DNA of 64,000 bases from Chlorogloeopsis sp. ULAP01 (GCF_030381805.1 NZ_JAUDRH010000016.1:178984-242983); one strand, 5' to 3'. Shown: positions 9,666-19,927, numbered from the stretch's first letter. Notes: generated by a model from the sequence alone, not told the origin. Translations and numbers: made by a program.

Positions 9666-11348
9666 ATGCTGAAAAGAATACTAATTTGCAGCAATTTCTA
9701 CCCTCCTTTCTTCGTTGGCGGTGCAGAAATCATTGCCCACGAGCAAGCGTGTTACTTGAAAAAGAATGGATATGAGGTATTTGTATTCTGTGGAAAGCAT
9801 GATGATAGCTGTCATCGTTATTCAATTACACAGGATACTTATGATGGGCTAAAGATTTTTCGTGTGATCTTGCACGCGCAAGACTATCATATCGGTGAAA
9901 ATTTTTACAATCATGCGGTTGATGATCTGTTCGAGGCGGTAGTTGAAGAAGTTCGCCCAGATGTCATCCACTTTCACAATATTGTCAGTTTATCTTTAGG
10001 TATTGTAGCTCGCGCCCGTAAGCGTGGCATTAAAACTGTACTGACTCTGCACGATCATTGGGGATTTTGTTATAAAAACACTCTGCTTAAGGAACCAGAA
10101 AAAGTTTGTCATGACTTCTCAAAATGCGCAGAATGTCTGCCAGAGTTGACGGACAGTCGAGGGCGGCGATTACACATCCGGATCCGACAAGATTACATTG
10201 CCCTGCAACTTGCCAAAGTTGATCGCTTTGTCTCACCGAGTGCTTATTTAGCATCTGCCTATGCCAAAGCAGGTATACCTACTGATAAAATTAGTGTTAT
10301 TTCCTACGGTGTAAATGTCGAACGTTTTTCACGAGTGGTAAAAACTGCGACAAACGGCCCTATGCGCTTCACCTTTATTGGGCATCTCGGTTTACATAAA
10401 GGCGTTCATGTTTTGCTCAGTGCTATAGAGCTACTGCAAAAACAAGGTTACCTGGGCAGTTTGTGTATGCTTAACATCGTCGGTGTCGGTGCCATGGCAG
10501 ACGATGTAGCAAAGTTCGTCAAAGAAATGCGCCTTGATGATGTCGTCAAGCTATGGGGTAAAGTTAATCACACTCAAATCGAGAAAGTTTACCAATCTAC
10601 AGATGTTTTAATTACACCATCAATTTGGCCGGAAAATGAGCCAGTAACTATTCTAGAAGCAATGGCTGCGGGTATCCCAGTTTTGGCTTCTGCCCTTGGT
10701 GGCAATCTGGAACTAGTGGTAAAAGGTGTTACAGGCTGTTTGTTTGAGTCTGGTAACGCCCAAATGCTGGCTGAAAAAATGGTGGAGATGGCTCAGAACC
10801 GCAAACACGTAGAAATGATGGGTCGTAACGCCCATAAGCAGGTAGTACAAGATACGCTAAATAACTACGTGCGGCAGATTACGAAGGTTTATCAGAAGCA
10901 AGAGACGATGACATTAGCAGGCGATCGCATTATCTTGTGCAGTGGCGATCGCCTTTCTATGGAGTGTGCATTTGCGATCGAGCAATTTCGTCAACAAGAC
11001 AATGGCAAACACTTTCGGTTTATCATGAGCGACTGGATCGAACCTGAAGATTGGGAAATTGTAGATCTGGTTTGGGTTGTTGATGAAAATGGCAAACAGC
11101 GAGATTTGCTGGAGAGTATGAAGCGCGGGCTACCGTTATTGGTTCCTGAACAAAATTACAAACTTGTCGAAATGTGTCGCAATGGGCAATGTGGCTTATT
11201 TTATGCTGATGAGATTGAAGCAGAGGTTTGCCTCCAGTATCTCATTGATAGACCGTCAATTTTAGCTGCTCTTGGTCGCAATGCTAAAAGTACTTCCCAA
11301 AAAAGTACGACTAATTTATCAATTACTTTAGGAGGATTGGGCAGGTAA
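9666..11348 (+). CDS. GT4 family glycosyltransferase with C-terminal extension
   Basis: A 560-residue protein with a GT-B fold. The N-terminal half contains ICSNFYPPFFVGGAE. The C-terminal Rossmann half carries FIGHLGLHKGVHVLL near 237 and the donor-site loop ENEPVTILEAMAAG near 322, typical of GT4 retaining enzymes. Beyond about residue 415 lies a 140-residue extension that is not part of a usual GT4 enzyme; it has a second Rossmann-like look. The last residues are low complexity, which may reflect local decay. A 123-bp gap with CTGCCTTCTGCCTTCT-type microrepeats separates it from the previous gene. The sugar specificity cannot be told. Confidence 0.85.
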   Translation: MLKRILICSNFYPPFFVGGAEIIAHEQACYLKKNGYEVFVFCGKHDDSCHRYSITQDTYDGLKIFRVILHAQDYHIGENFYNHAVDDLFEAVVEEVRPDVIHFHNIVSLSLGIVARARKRGIKTVLTLHDHWGFCYKNTLLKEPEKVCHDFSKCAECLPELTDSRGRRLHIRIRQDYIALQLAKVDRFVSPSAYLASAYAKAGIPTDKISVISYGVNVERFSRVVKTATNGPMRFTFIGHLGLHKGVHVLLSAIELLQKQGYLGSLCMLNIVGVGAMADDVAKFVKEMRLDDVVKLWGKVNHTQIEKVYQSTDVLITPSIWPENEPVTILEAMAAGIPVLASALGGNLELVVKGVTGCLFESGNAQMLAEKMVEMAQNRKHVEMMGRNAHKQVVQDTLNNYVRQITKVYQKQETMTLAGDRIILCSGDRLSMECAFAIEQFRQQDNGKHFRFIMSDWIEPEDWEIVDLVWVVDENGKQRDLLESMKRGLPLLVPEQNYKLVEMCRNGQCGLFYADEIEAEVCLQYLIDRPSILAALGRNAKSTSQKSTTNLSITLGGLGR

Positions 11349-11352
11349 TGTT

Positions 11353-11490
11353 ATGCAAATTTTGGATACTTCAACGAGTTCAGTACAAGTTTTGGATTTT
11401 AAATTAAAACCATTGGTTAATAGGCTATCCCAGAATTTTGAAACCAGACTCAGCCGTACTAATTTGGTATTAAAGCAGAATTTTGATTAA
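11353..11490 (+). CDS. short ORF of unknown status after the glycosyltransferase
   Basis: A 45-codon frame begins ATG five bases after the preceding stop (MQILDTSTSSVQVLDFKLKP) and ends TAA at 11490. It has no recognisable domain. It may be a tiny gene, or a leftover of a longer C-terminus of the preceding glycosyltransferase after a frameshift. Little else occupies the 192-bp gap. Treated as weak. Confidence 0.2.
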   Translation: MQILDTSTSSVQVLDFKLKPLVNRLSQNFETRLSRTNLVLKQNFD

Positions 11491-11540
11491 CGAATAAGAT
11501 AAAATTTTTGGTTATTTATCTTTTTTAAATCTACTATGTC

Positions 11541-12518
11541 ATGATTTCAGTTGTTATACCAGCTTTCAATGAGGCGGAGAATATACCTAATTTATATAGG
11601 CGAATCATTTCAGCCGCTCAAAATTGGCAGATGCCTTTTGAAGTCATTATGGTTGATGACGGTAGTAAAGACAAAACCCTTGAGCTTTTACAAAAACTCC
11701 ATGCAAAAGACTCAAGATTTAAATATATCAGCTTTTCCCGTAATTTTGGACATCAAACTGCCGTTAGTGCAGGCTTAGTTTATGCTCAAGGTGATGTAGT
11801 AGCTATTCTTGATGCCGATTTGCAAGATCCTCCAGAAGAGATCCACCGCTTTTTAGAAAAGTGGCGTCAAGGATATCAAGTTATTTACGGCATCAGAACT
11901 CACAGAAAAGAAAATTTTTTCAAAAAATCAGCTTACTATCTATTCTATAGAATTTTAGCTTGGTGTTCATCCATAGAAATCCCCCTCGATTCTGGAGACT
12001 TCTGCATCATGGATAGAACTGTTGTTAGTTGGCTGAATGCCATGCCAGAGCGGAACCGTTTTATTAGAGGATTGCGTTCTTGGATTGGTTATAGGCAAAT
12101 TGGTATTCCCTATGAGCGCCAAGCTCGCTTTGCTGGAGAAGTGAAATACACCTTTCGCAAACTCATGCGTCTTGCTTTAGATGGCATCATTAACTTCTCC
12201 TATCGTCCATTGCAAATTGCTGGCACCTTTGGTTTTTTTGTCGCGATCATTTCTTTTTTAGGAATTATTTTCTTTTTCCTACATCGCATTCTCAACTTCA
12301 AAATCTTTGGTTATTCCCCCCAAAATGTGCCAGGTTTTACCTCTCTAATTTTATCCCTCCTATTTATTGGAGGCGTGCAGCTATTTACAATGGGGCTTTT
12401 TGGAGAATATATTGGGCGGATCTTCGATGAAGTAAAACAACGTCCCCTTTATATAATTAAAGACCAAAGAGGCTTTGATAACTCAAGCACTTTATTACCA
12501 GGGAATACACGACTTTGA
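11541..12518 (+). CDS. GT2 polyprenyl-phosphate glycosyltransferase (GtrB/DPM-like)
   Basis: A 325-residue protein with an N-terminal GT-A domain (MISVVIPAFNEAENIPNLYR, nucleotide-binding VDDGSKD, metal site ILDADLQDPPEE) and two C-terminal transmembrane helices (about 230-255 and 270-295). This is the layout of GtrB/ArnC/dolichol-phosphate mannose synthase-like enzymes, which load a sugar onto undecaprenyl phosphate at the cytoplasmic membrane face. Its stop overlaps the next start (TTGA), so it is probably cotranslated with the membrane protein that follows. Such lipid-linked sugars usually feed GT-C enzymes outside; the large membrane protein at 15 kb is a possible user. Confidence 0.9.
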   Translation: MISVVIPAFNEAENIPNLYRRIISAAQNWQMPFEVIMVDDGSKDKTLELLQKLHAKDSRFKYISFSRNFGHQTAVSAGLVYAQGDVVAILDADLQDPPEEIHRFLEKWRQGYQVIYGIRTHRKENFFKKSAYYLFYRILAWCSSIEIPLDSGDFCIMDRTVVSWLNAMPERNRFIRGLRSWIGYRQIGIPYERQARFAGEVKYTFRKLMRLALDGIINFSYRPLQIAGTFGFFVAIISFLGIIFFFLHRILNFKIFGYSPQNVPGFTSLILSLLFIGGVQLFTMGLFGEYIGRIFDEVKQRPLYIIKDQRGFDNSSTLLPGNTRL

Positions 12519-13480
12519 AGCAAAAAATCATCTTTTGGCTAGGCTGGGCAATTAGTATTTTCCTCTTAACCTTAACAATTCGCAATCTAGATTGGTCTAG
12601 GGTAATAGTAGCATTCACCTCGGTTTCACCCATCGCCCCCTTATTGATGATTGGCGTTTATCTCCTGGGTTTTCTCCTGCGATCTGTGCGGTGGAAAATT
12701 CTGTTGCCTACTGGTGTATCGCTAGATAATTCTCTTTATGCTGTAATTTTGGGTTATGCTGCCAATAACATACTTCCTAGTCGTTTGGGAGAATTAGTGA
12801 GAGCGCAAGCAATTGGGAAAAAGTGCCAAATCAGTCGCTCTCTTGCTCTTGCCAGTATTTTTGTGGAACGTATTTTTGATGGCTTAATTATCACTATTTT
12901 CCTTTATATAAGTATTATTGGTAGCTCTTTACCCAATTGGGCATATTCTACAGGAAAGTTAGGAATCTTTATTTTCGGTGGAACTTTCAGCGTAATTGCC
13001 ATCCTAGCTTTAACACGCCCCTTTTGGAATTCTAAACTGTCCCAAATTCCTGCTTCAAAATGGCGAGATGCGCTAATCAAATTTGGTGAAGGATTAACTC
13101 TTGTTTGGCGTACTCCTTTTCTTCCTCTAAGCATTTTTGTACTTTCCTTGGGGATTTGGCTGATAGAAACAGGAGTGTTCTATTTGGGAATTCAAGCTTT
13201 TAATTTAAAGGTGCCTATCGCGGCTGCTCTATTTATGATGGCATTGGTTAACTTAGGTGTTTTAATTCCTTCTTCTCCTGGTTATTTAGGAGCATTCCAA
13301 TACTTTGGAGTATTAGCTTTGAGTGCTTGGCAAGTTCCTCAAGCCGAATCCCTTGCCTGTTCAGTTTTGATTCACGCTTGTCAATACATTCCGATTACGC
13401 TTTGGGGAGTCAGCCTGATACCTTACTTTGGATTTTCTTCTCTAAGTAAGCTGAAGCACGAAGCTAAACAAACTACTTAA
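12515..13480 (+). CDS. LPG_synthase_TM (UPF0104) family membrane protein
   Basis: A 321-residue polytopic membrane protein with about eight hydrophobic helices and the family motifs LGFLLRSVRWKILL and PSRLGELVRA. It belongs to the family related to the transmembrane domain of lysylphosphatidylglycerol synthase, whose members include flippase-like proteins. It starts at TTG 12515, overlapping the TGA of the GtrB-like gene. The tight coupling and neighbouring sugar genes suggest movement of a lipid-linked sugar, but that is inference. No soluble MprF-type aminoacyl transferase domain is present. Confidence 0.8.
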   Translation: MKQKIIFWLGWAISIFLLTLTIRNLDWSRVIVAFTSVSPIAPLLMIGVYLLGFLLRSVRWKILLPTGVSLDNSLYAVILGYAANNILPSRLGELVRAQAIGKKCQISRSLALASIFVERIFDGLIITIFLYISIIGSSLPNWAYSTGKLGIFIFGGTFSVIAILALTRPFWNSKLSQIPASKWRDALIKFGEGLTLVWRTPFLPLSIFVLSLGIWLIETGVFYLGIQAFNLKVPIAAALFMMALVNLGVLIPSSPGYLGAFQYFGVLALSAWQVPQAESLACSVLIHACQYIPITLWGVSLIPYFGFSSLSKLKHEAKQTT

Positions 13481-13513
13481 TTTTTGTAATTGACTTTTGT
13501 AAATCAAAACATC

Positions 13514-14806
13514 ATGAGTTTACTGATTGTTGGTGGTGGTGCTACTGGTTTAGCCTCAGCCTATATAGCGGCAAAGCGAGGTGAAAAAGTAACTTTAATT
13601 GAAGCTTCTGATCGCCTTGGGGGTTTACTATCTACTTTTGAAGTTGGTGGTACTAAATTGGAGTGCTTTTACCATCACTTCTTTACCCACGATCAAGAAA
13701 TTCGCTGGTTACTAGAAGAATTGGGGCTGGCTCAAGATATCCGATTTGTAGAAACAAAAATGGGAATATACCGCCGGAGAAAGTTATACCCATTTACTAC
13801 AACAAAAGATTTACTTTTCTTTCCTCACTTAAATTTCATAGATAAAATCCGCTTTGGATTAACTAGTATATTTCTTTCTCGACAGCAAAATTGGCAAAAG
13901 TATGAAAATACTCCTGCTTTAGATTGGTTTTATCGTTGGGCAGGCAAGCAGACTACAGATACGATCTGGCGCCCAATGCTAGAAATCAAGTTTGGAGAAT
14001 ATAGCGATCGCATTCCAGTTTCATGGATGATCGGCAGGATGCAGCAACGGCTAAAATCTCGTTCCCAAGGTAAAGAAAAATTAGGATATCTGCGAGGCAG
14101 TCTTCAGAGACTTGTAGATGCCCTAGAGTTAGCTTTAGAGCAACTAGGAGTCAAAATTATTAAAAATGCTCCTGTTGAGTCTTTGATTTTTGCAGACGAG
14201 GGAAAACTTGTTGGGGTTAAAACTCCTCAAAGAGAGATGAAAGCAGACAAAACACTAATCACAATTCCTACAGTTTATTTAGCAAAGCTATTACCGAATG
14301 AATATGTAGAATATCGTCAAGACTTGGAAAGAATAGAATATTTTGGGGCAATTTGTGCTGTAATTATTACTCAAAAACCTTTAAGTGCAACTTATTGGAT
14401 GAATGTAGCCGATCCAGGTTTTGAGTTTGGTGGAGTAATTGAACAGACTAACTTTATCCCACCAGAAGAATATCAAGGATTTCATCTAACTTATTTATCA
14501 AGATATACTACGCTGCAAAATCCCATTTTCTATAAAAGTAATTCAGAAATAGCCACTTTATTTAAAGCCCAGCTACAAAGTATCTTTCCTGATTTAGATA
14601 ATCGAGGTATCCAAGAAATTAAAATTTTCCGAACTAGAACAGCCGCAACAGTTTGTGACTTAAATTTCTCTCAAAAAGTACCTGCTTATCAAACACCAGT
14701 TCCTAATCTTTATGTAGCTAATATGGCTCATGTCTATCCTGATGAGAGAAGTGTGAACAATAGCATTAAAGTAGCTTTTGAAGTTGATGCTGTTTTGAAT
14801 AATTAA
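13514..14806 (+). CDS. FAD-dependent amine oxidase/desaturase-like oxidoreductase
   Basis: About 430 residues from the ATG at 13514 (an in-frame TTG at 13490 is possible). The N-terminus MSLLIVGGGATGLASAYIAA and the following IEASDRLGGL form a Rossmann FAD-binding motif. The rest fits the NAD(P)/FAD-dependent amino-oxidase superfamily, which includes protoporphyrinogen oxidases, phytoene desaturases and UDP-galactopyranose mutase-like proteins. The C-terminal VANMAHVYPDERSVNNSIK motif is common to a cyanobacterial group that sits in sugar clusters next to GT2 and LPG_synthase_TM genes. The reaction is not known. It may modify a sugar or lipid carrier, given its place. Confidence 0.78.
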   Translation: MSLLIVGGGATGLASAYIAAKRGEKVTLIEASDRLGGLLSTFEVGGTKLECFYHHFFTHDQEIRWLLEELGLAQDIRFVETKMGIYRRRKLYPFTTTKDLLFFPHLNFIDKIRFGLTSIFLSRQQNWQKYENTPALDWFYRWAGKQTTDTIWRPMLEIKFGEYSDRIPVSWMIGRMQQRLKSRSQGKEKLGYLRGSLQRLVDALELALEQLGVKIIKNAPVESLIFADEGKLVGVKTPQREMKADKTLITIPTVYLAKLLPNEYVEYRQDLERIEYFGAICAVIITQKPLSATYWMNVADPGFEFGGVIEQTNFIPPEEYQGFHLTYLSRYTTLQNPIFYKSNSEIATLFKAQLQSIFPDLDNRGIQEIKIFRTRTAATVCDLNFSQKVPAYQTPVPNLYVANMAHVYPDERSVNNSIKVAFEVDAVLNN

Positions 14807-15067
14807 GAATTCTTCAAAAATATTAATGCTCAACACTAGATAGCATCATGGAAAAATTTTTCTATCTCATACTATTCCACAAAAATCTGATACAAATACA
14901 AACCGTATAAAGATACGATATATCGCGTCTTTACAAAATTCATGTGTATCGTAATTAACGTGAAATGGTATAAATATGATAAATTTGCAAATTAGTCAAA
15001 TGTGTAATTAATATCATTATTACATTAATTTACAACAACTATTTTGTGAAATTTTAGGATATTTAGT

Positions 15068-17386
15068 ATGCCTTATAACAAATCTAAATGCTTAATTCTG
15101 AATATTGTTCTTTGGCTAACTTTGACTTTTTGTTTTAGTATTTTAGTAATTAAAGATTTTGCAAATTCACTAATTGGCCCTGGTGATATCGACCTTTGGG
15201 AATATCAAGGTTTTTATTTATTTAAAAATTTAAGTTTTTTACCATTTCCCCATCTGAATTTAGTCAATAATCAAGCTTTTTATCCTTATGGAACCAACAA
15301 TGTATTTCAACCTTGGTCATTTGAAAGAGAAATTTTCTATGCAATTTTATACTCTTTATTTGGTATTGGTGCTTGGTTACAATTCTATTATCTTATCAGT
15401 ATATTAATTACAATTATTGGTTCATTTACTTTACTTGTTAGGGATTACGGATTTGTCCGTGCAAGTGGTGCAGCTATAATTATTGCTTTTATGAATTTTT
15501 ATGCAAATAATAAATATCCCCATCATTTAAATTATGCTGTACTGCATTGGACTGTTCTTAATTTTATCTGTGACTTTCTTTTAGTAAAGAGATTAGTATT
15601 GAAACATCATATATCCTTAAGATTCATTTTAGTGAGAATTTTATTTTTAGTACTCGCAATAGGTCAAGATATAGGATATATAGCTGGTTTTGCTTTAATG
15701 TCCTTTACCGTTTCTATCTGTTTTTCTTTAATATTACTAATTTATAGATTTTTACAGCATAAAGTCAAACTTAAAGAAGCTTTCCATGCTCAGTTCCAAC
15801 AGTACCTCAGAGAATTTGTTGCCTATCGTCGTATATGCTTACTTTTAATATCACTTATTTGTACTTTTAGCTATATCTATGTTCCTTTAGTTATTCAAAT
15901 TTTCAGAGAAGCTAAAAGTTTTGACTTTACTGGTATCGATAATGGCATTTTCTTTGCTCATCCTGCAAGATTACTAATTCCATATTTACCTTTTATTAAC
16001 CCAAGCCAAACTGTTTTTGACAAAATATTTAGTGATTCTCCAGAAAGTTTAGGTGCTGGTAGCCCTGGTTGGTTTTTACTAATAATAGCAATTATAGGAA
16101 TTTGGCAAGCACGCCAAAAGTTTCTTATATTTATACCACTACTGATTATTTTTTTTCTTTGTCTTTTTTATCATCCAGAATATATACAAACACTTAAGAT
16201 ATTTCCCTGGTTTAGTTTCAATCGTGTTGGAGGTCGTTCAACTGTTATCTACTCAGTAATACTTTGTTTATTTGCCATCCATATAAATTTGAACATATTT
16301 CATGAACGCAAAAAAATATTATTTTCAGCACTCTTAATATTTCTAGGTTGTATAGAAATCTATACTGCTTACTCCTTCAAGTTTAATTATCAACCCTACT
16401 TATTAGATCAGAATTTCTTTACCTACATAAATTATGTTAAACAGCAACCGGGAGAAGCTGTTCTAGATTGGCCATTTTGTGCAGCAGGGGGCAATGCAGT
16501 AGGCTCGCTTGATGGACTTTGCCCATATTTTTACCAAAATGGTTCCATTTTTGCCCTCAGAAGATTCCATAACAAGAAAGTTATGGGTAAGTATTTTGGT
16601 CGTTTACATCCTTCACAAATCGAGCCTTATCTTCAGGCAGGATGGCATCACTTACTTGTTCCCGATAGCTTATTTTATCTCGAAAAAACAAGCCCAAAAG
16701 TTCGGTGTTTGCGTGAGGATGAATGGTCTTTTTTCACTGAGTTCTACAAGTTAAATGACTTTACTGGTATCAATCTTTATACAGATTTTTTATCAGAAAG
16801 CTGTGTGCAAGAATTTTATTCACGTTTTGGGAAGCCTACCGTAGCAACAAAGGTTCCGGAAGCAGGCAAATTATCATTTATTCCTAAATCGGATGCATTG
16901 TCAAATCAAGTTAATTTAGCTCTCGGTTCTGAAATTAAATTTGAACCTTTTCTAAACTTTTTGGAATCTAATTTACTAGATATACGTTCACGAAGCACTT
17001 TTATATCTGTAACTGGGCTAAGTGGTTTTGAGGAAATTCCACCAAAAACTTTTCGTTGGGCTTTAGGAGCAGAAACTAAGATTGTATTTAAGCTCAAAGA
17101 TTCCCAGTCACTAAATTTATCTTTCAAATTTGAGAATCCAATTGAAGCTCAAAATGTTTTGATTGAAATTAACGGTGTAACTGTAGATAGCTTTAACAAT
17201 TTAAATAAAGGTGCAAATATAGAACGCAGGCTTCAATTTCAAGCCTTAAAAGGGATAAACCGTGTTGTGTTTAAGTATACAGATTGGAATCATAACCAGA
17301 CAACATTTGCACGTGAGGATGATAGAGCTTTGTCTGTTCTATTTAGACGACTCGCAATACAACCAACACAAGAAACTTCTCTTTAG
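15068..17386 (+). CDS. large polytopic membrane protein, possible GT-C glycosyltransferase
   Basis: A 772-residue protein. The first ~440 residues hold about ten to eleven transmembrane helices with an early acidic loop (GPGDIDLWEYQGF). The remaining part is soluble and beta-rich. This topology, acidic residues after the first helix and a C-terminal periplasmic domain, is typical of GT-C enzymes that use polyprenyl-phosphate sugars. No named family is certain. A 261-bp AT-rich leader precedes it, so it may have its own promoter. It is the last gene of the sugar cluster and would fit as acceptor-side partner of the GtrB-like enzyme at 11.5 kb. Confidence 0.65.
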   Translation: MPYNKSKCLILNIVLWLTLTFCFSILVIKDFANSLIGPGDIDLWEYQGFYLFKNLSFLPFPHLNLVNNQAFYPYGTNNVFQPWSFEREIFYAILYSLFGIGAWLQFYYLISILITIIGSFTLLVRDYGFVRASGAAIIIAFMNFYANNKYPHHLNYAVLHWTVLNFICDFLLVKRLVLKHHISLRFILVRILFLVLAIGQDIGYIAGFALMSFTVSICFSLILLIYRFLQHKVKLKEAFHAQFQQYLREFVAYRRICLLLISLICTFSYIYVPLVIQIFREAKSFDFTGIDNGIFFAHPARLLIPYLPFINPSQTVFDKIFSDSPESLGAGSPGWFLLIIAIIGIWQARQKFLIFIPLLIIFFLCLFYHPEYIQTLKIFPWFSFNRVGGRSTVIYSVILCLFAIHINLNIFHERKKILFSALLIFLGCIEIYTAYSFKFNYQPYLLDQNFFTYINYVKQQPGEAVLDWPFCAAGGNAVGSLDGLCPYFYQNGSIFALRRFHNKKVMGKYFGRLHPSQIEPYLQAGWHHLLVPDSLFYLEKTSPKVRCLREDEWSFFTEFYKLNDFTGINLYTDFLSESCVQEFYSRFGKPTVATKVPEAGKLSFIPKSDALSNQVNLALGSEIKFEPFLNFLESNLLDIRSRSTFISVTGLSGFEEIPPKTFRWALGAETKIVFKLKDSQSLNLSFKFENPIEAQNVLIEINGVTVDSFNNLNKGANIERRLQFQALKGINRVVFKYTDWNHNQTTFAREDDRALSVLFRRLAIQPTQETSL

Positions 17387-17469
17387 AGCAAACGTCCATT
17401 AACATGGATTAATCTTTTTTCTACCCAAACGCGATCGCAACCAACTTAAAACTTGTTTCCAAACCTAAA

Positions 17470-18396
17470 ATGATACTTATGAATAGATATACCTATAAAT
17501 TGCGCTTCTATATTGCGATCGCTTTTGTGTGTTTATCATCACCTTTGCTAGCAGACAATCCTACTTGGGCGCAATCAGCAACACAAACACAAATTAACTC
17601 TTATATTCAACGCTTAAAGAATCCCCAACAACGTTCCACAGCAGTAGATTATTTAGCATCTGTAGGTAAGCCTGCCGTTCCCGCCTTAATTAAAGCTTTA
17701 CAGGATACCAATCCTCAAATGCGTGCTGGTGCAGCAATGACTCTTGGTAAAATTGGCCCAGCTGCATCCGAAGCTGCAATTGTTCTCATGCGAACAATTG
17801 GTGATAAAGATCCTACTGTTCGTTCTTATGTAGTTCAAGCGATTGAAAAAATTGGCAGAAAAGCCTACATTCCTTACTTTATTACCGCTTTAAATAGCGA
17901 TAAGAAATGGGAACGTTACAGTGCAACCCATGCTTTACGGGCGATGGGCAAAGATGCGGCAACTGCTGTACCAGCCTTAATCAAAACTTTAGAAGATAAA
18001 GATATGTGGATGCGGGTAAATGCTGCCTCTGCTTTAGGCTATATTGGTACACCTTCTGCACCTGCTTTACCTGCTTTAGTTGCCCGTTTGCAAGACAAGG
18101 ATGAAACAGTTCGCAACACAGCTGCTTATGCTGTAAGTATCATCGGCTTGAGTTTACAAGAAGATGTCAGTCAATTATCCACCTCAGAATTGGATCGGGC
18201 TGTCTCAAGTTTAGAAAAAGCTCTAAAAGTACTGCAAACCCCCTCACTACAATACCGTCAAGAAGCAATTACCTCTGTTCAAGATCCCCTCGTCGCTTTG
18301 CAGAAGGAGAGACGTAGACGAGTAAAATCATTTCTTACACCTAGCCCCAAATGGCGAGTTAACTACCCAAGCACCCACCACCAGATATGGGAGTAG
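17470..18396 (+). CDS. secreted HEAT-repeat protein
   Basis: About 308 residues (ATG at 17470; a second ATG at 17479 would remove three). It starts with a signal peptide (core IAIAFVCLSSPLLA) and then carries about five HEAT repeats, such as VPALIKALQDTNPQMRAGAA and VPALIKTLEDKDMWMRVNAA. HEAT solenoids bind proteins, so this is likely a periplasmic scaffold. The C-terminal ~30 residues are basic and run through an inverted motif (CTCGTC ... GACGAG) around 18288-18323, a likely dispersed-repeat insertion that has replaced the native end. No specific partner can be named. Confidence 0.75.
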   Translation: MILMNRYTYKLRFYIAIAFVCLSSPLLADNPTWAQSATQTQINSYIQRLKNPQQRSTAVDYLASVGKPAVPALIKALQDTNPQMRAGAAMTLGKIGPAASEAAIVLMRTIGDKDPTVRSYVVQAIEKIGRKAYIPYFITALNSDKKWERYSATHALRAMGKDAATAVPALIKTLEDKDMWMRVNAASALGYIGTPSAPALPALVARLQDKDETVRNTAAYAVSIIGLSLQEDVSQLSTSELDRAVSSLEKALKVLQTPSLQYRQEAITSVQDPLVALQKERRRRVKSFLTPSPKWRVNYPSTHHQIWE

Positions 18397-18445
18397 AGTG
18401 TCACACTAGGAAAAGGAGAGTTATTTTCATTAGGAGGGAAGAGCA

Positions 18446-19738
18446 ATGGCTCTAAATCCCACCATTATGCAAGCTGTAGAAAGATTGGGTTACCGCGTCA
18501 CTGTGGGAGATGTGGCAACCCAAGCCGGATTGAATGTTGAAATAGCCAATCAAGGGTTATTAGCCCTTGCCTCTGAGGCTGGCGGACATATGCAGGTTGC
18601 AGAATCAGGTGATATTATTTACCTCTTTCCGCGAAATTTTCGAGATGTTTTACGCAATAAATATTTGCGGTTGCAGTTGCAGGAATGGTGGAAAAAAATC
18701 TGGAGTGTGCTATTTTACGTAATTCGCATCTCCTTTGGCATTTTCCTAATAGTTTCTATTGCCTTAATTTATATCGCCATTCTCATTATCATTATGTCTG
18801 CTAATTCAGACCGTGATAGTGGCGATCGCGGCAGTGATTTTGGGGGAGGTTTTTTCTATTTCCCAAATTTCTTCTGGTATCTTAGCCCCAATTATGATAC
18901 CTACTCCTACCAGCGACAACGGGGACAAAGAGAAAACAAGTTGAATTTTTTGGAAGCTGTGTTTTCGTTCTTGTTTGGTGATGGCAATCCCAACGCTAAC
19001 CTAGAAGAGCGGCGCTGGCAAGAAATTGCTGGGGTGATTCGCAACAATCAAGGTGCAGTAATAGCCGAACAAATCGCACCTTACCTGGATGATATCGGTG
19101 AGACTTATCAACAAGAATATGAAGATTATATGCTGCCCGTACTCACTCGCTTTAACGGACGTCCGGAAGTAAGTCCTCATGGGCAGATTGTCTATCATTT
19201 TCCAGAATTACAAGTTAGTGTCACCAAAAAGCGTCATCGCTCATTACAATCCTTCTTGCAAGAATTCCGTTGGCGTTTTAGCGCCGCTTCTTCTGGGCAA
19301 ATTCTTTTGAGTGCTGGATTGGGTGCAGTCAATTTTGTTGGTGCTTTAGTTCTGGGAAGTTTGCTCAGAGATGGTACAGCCGCCGTTGCTTTAGGTGGGC
19401 TAGTCGCTTTTGTACAAGGGTTTTATTGGCTACTTTTAGGGTACGGTACAGGTTTTTTAGTGATACCGTTAGTGCGCTATTTCTGGATTCAGTGGCGCAA
19501 TCGCAAAATTACTGAACGCAATCGCCAACGGCAAGCACGAGCGATGGTATTGGCAAATCCAGATACCCAGTTGCAAGAAAAACTTGCCTACGCACAACAA
19601 TTTGCAGCCGAAAAAGTTATCGGCAAAGAAGATTTAGTGTACTTAACTGAAACTGATTTACTAGAACAGGAAGTTGAGAATACTGCACAAATTGATGCTG
19701 AATGGCAAAGGCGGCTTGAGGAAGGAACTAAGGAATAG
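18446..19738 (+). CDS. conserved cyanobacterial membrane protein of unknown function
   Basis: A 430-residue protein. The N-terminal ~70 residues look like a small helical (winged-helix-like) domain (MQAVERLGYRVTVGDVATQA). A transmembrane hairpin near 90-120 is followed by a Gly/Tyr/Phe-rich stretch, a soluble domain, two or three more membrane helices (about 285-350) and a charged C-terminal helix. A strong ribosome-binding site (TTAGGAGGG) lies 8 bases before the ATG at 18446, which settles the start. The pattern matches proteins conserved across cyanobacteria and plastids, but I cannot give a function. Confidence 0.7.
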   Translation: MALNPTIMQAVERLGYRVTVGDVATQAGLNVEIANQGLLALASEAGGHMQVAESGDIIYLFPRNFRDVLRNKYLRLQLQEWWKKIWSVLFYVIRISFGIFLIVSIALIYIAILIIIMSANSDRDSGDRGSDFGGGFFYFPNFFWYLSPNYDTYSYQRQRGQRENKLNFLEAVFSFLFGDGNPNANLEERRWQEIAGVIRNNQGAVIAEQIAPYLDDIGETYQQEYEDYMLPVLTRFNGRPEVSPHGQIVYHFPELQVSVTKKRHRSLQSFLQEFRWRFSAASSGQILLSAGLGAVNFVGALVLGSLLRDGTAAVALGGLVAFVQGFYWLLLGYGTGFLVIPLVRYFWIQWRNRKITERNRQRQARAMVLANPDTQLQEKLAYAQQFAAEKVIGKEDLVYLTETDLLEQEVENTAQIDAEWQRRLEEGTKE

Positions 19739-19746
19739 GATTGTTA

Positions 19747-19927
19747 GTAGTTAGTAGGGGAGCCAGTGCGTTGCGAAGCCAGTGCGCCCTTGCGGATTAA
19801 GCGCGTCGAGTGCACCTGGCGTCGGGGTTCCCCCGGTTGTAGCGACTGCCGTGCGGGTTTTATTGATGATTTTTGAGATCAAACCGAGAATTTATCTTTT
19901 AAACCCGCCCTTACAGTAGTTAGTAGT
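19747..19927 (+). repeat. MITE-like dispersed repeat, copy 1
   Basis: About 180 bp between two convergent genes. It includes CAGTGCGCCCTTGCGG, GCACCTGGCGTCGGG and GCGACTGCCGTGC, and ends with AAACCCGCCCTTACAG. A clear inverted copy lies at 27890-28057, also between convergent genes, and shorter relatives at 35929-36073 share the terminal GGGCGGGTTT/AAACCCGCCC. No transposase is encoded. The ends are short inverted repeats, so it may also serve as a bidirectional terminator. Confidence 0.7.
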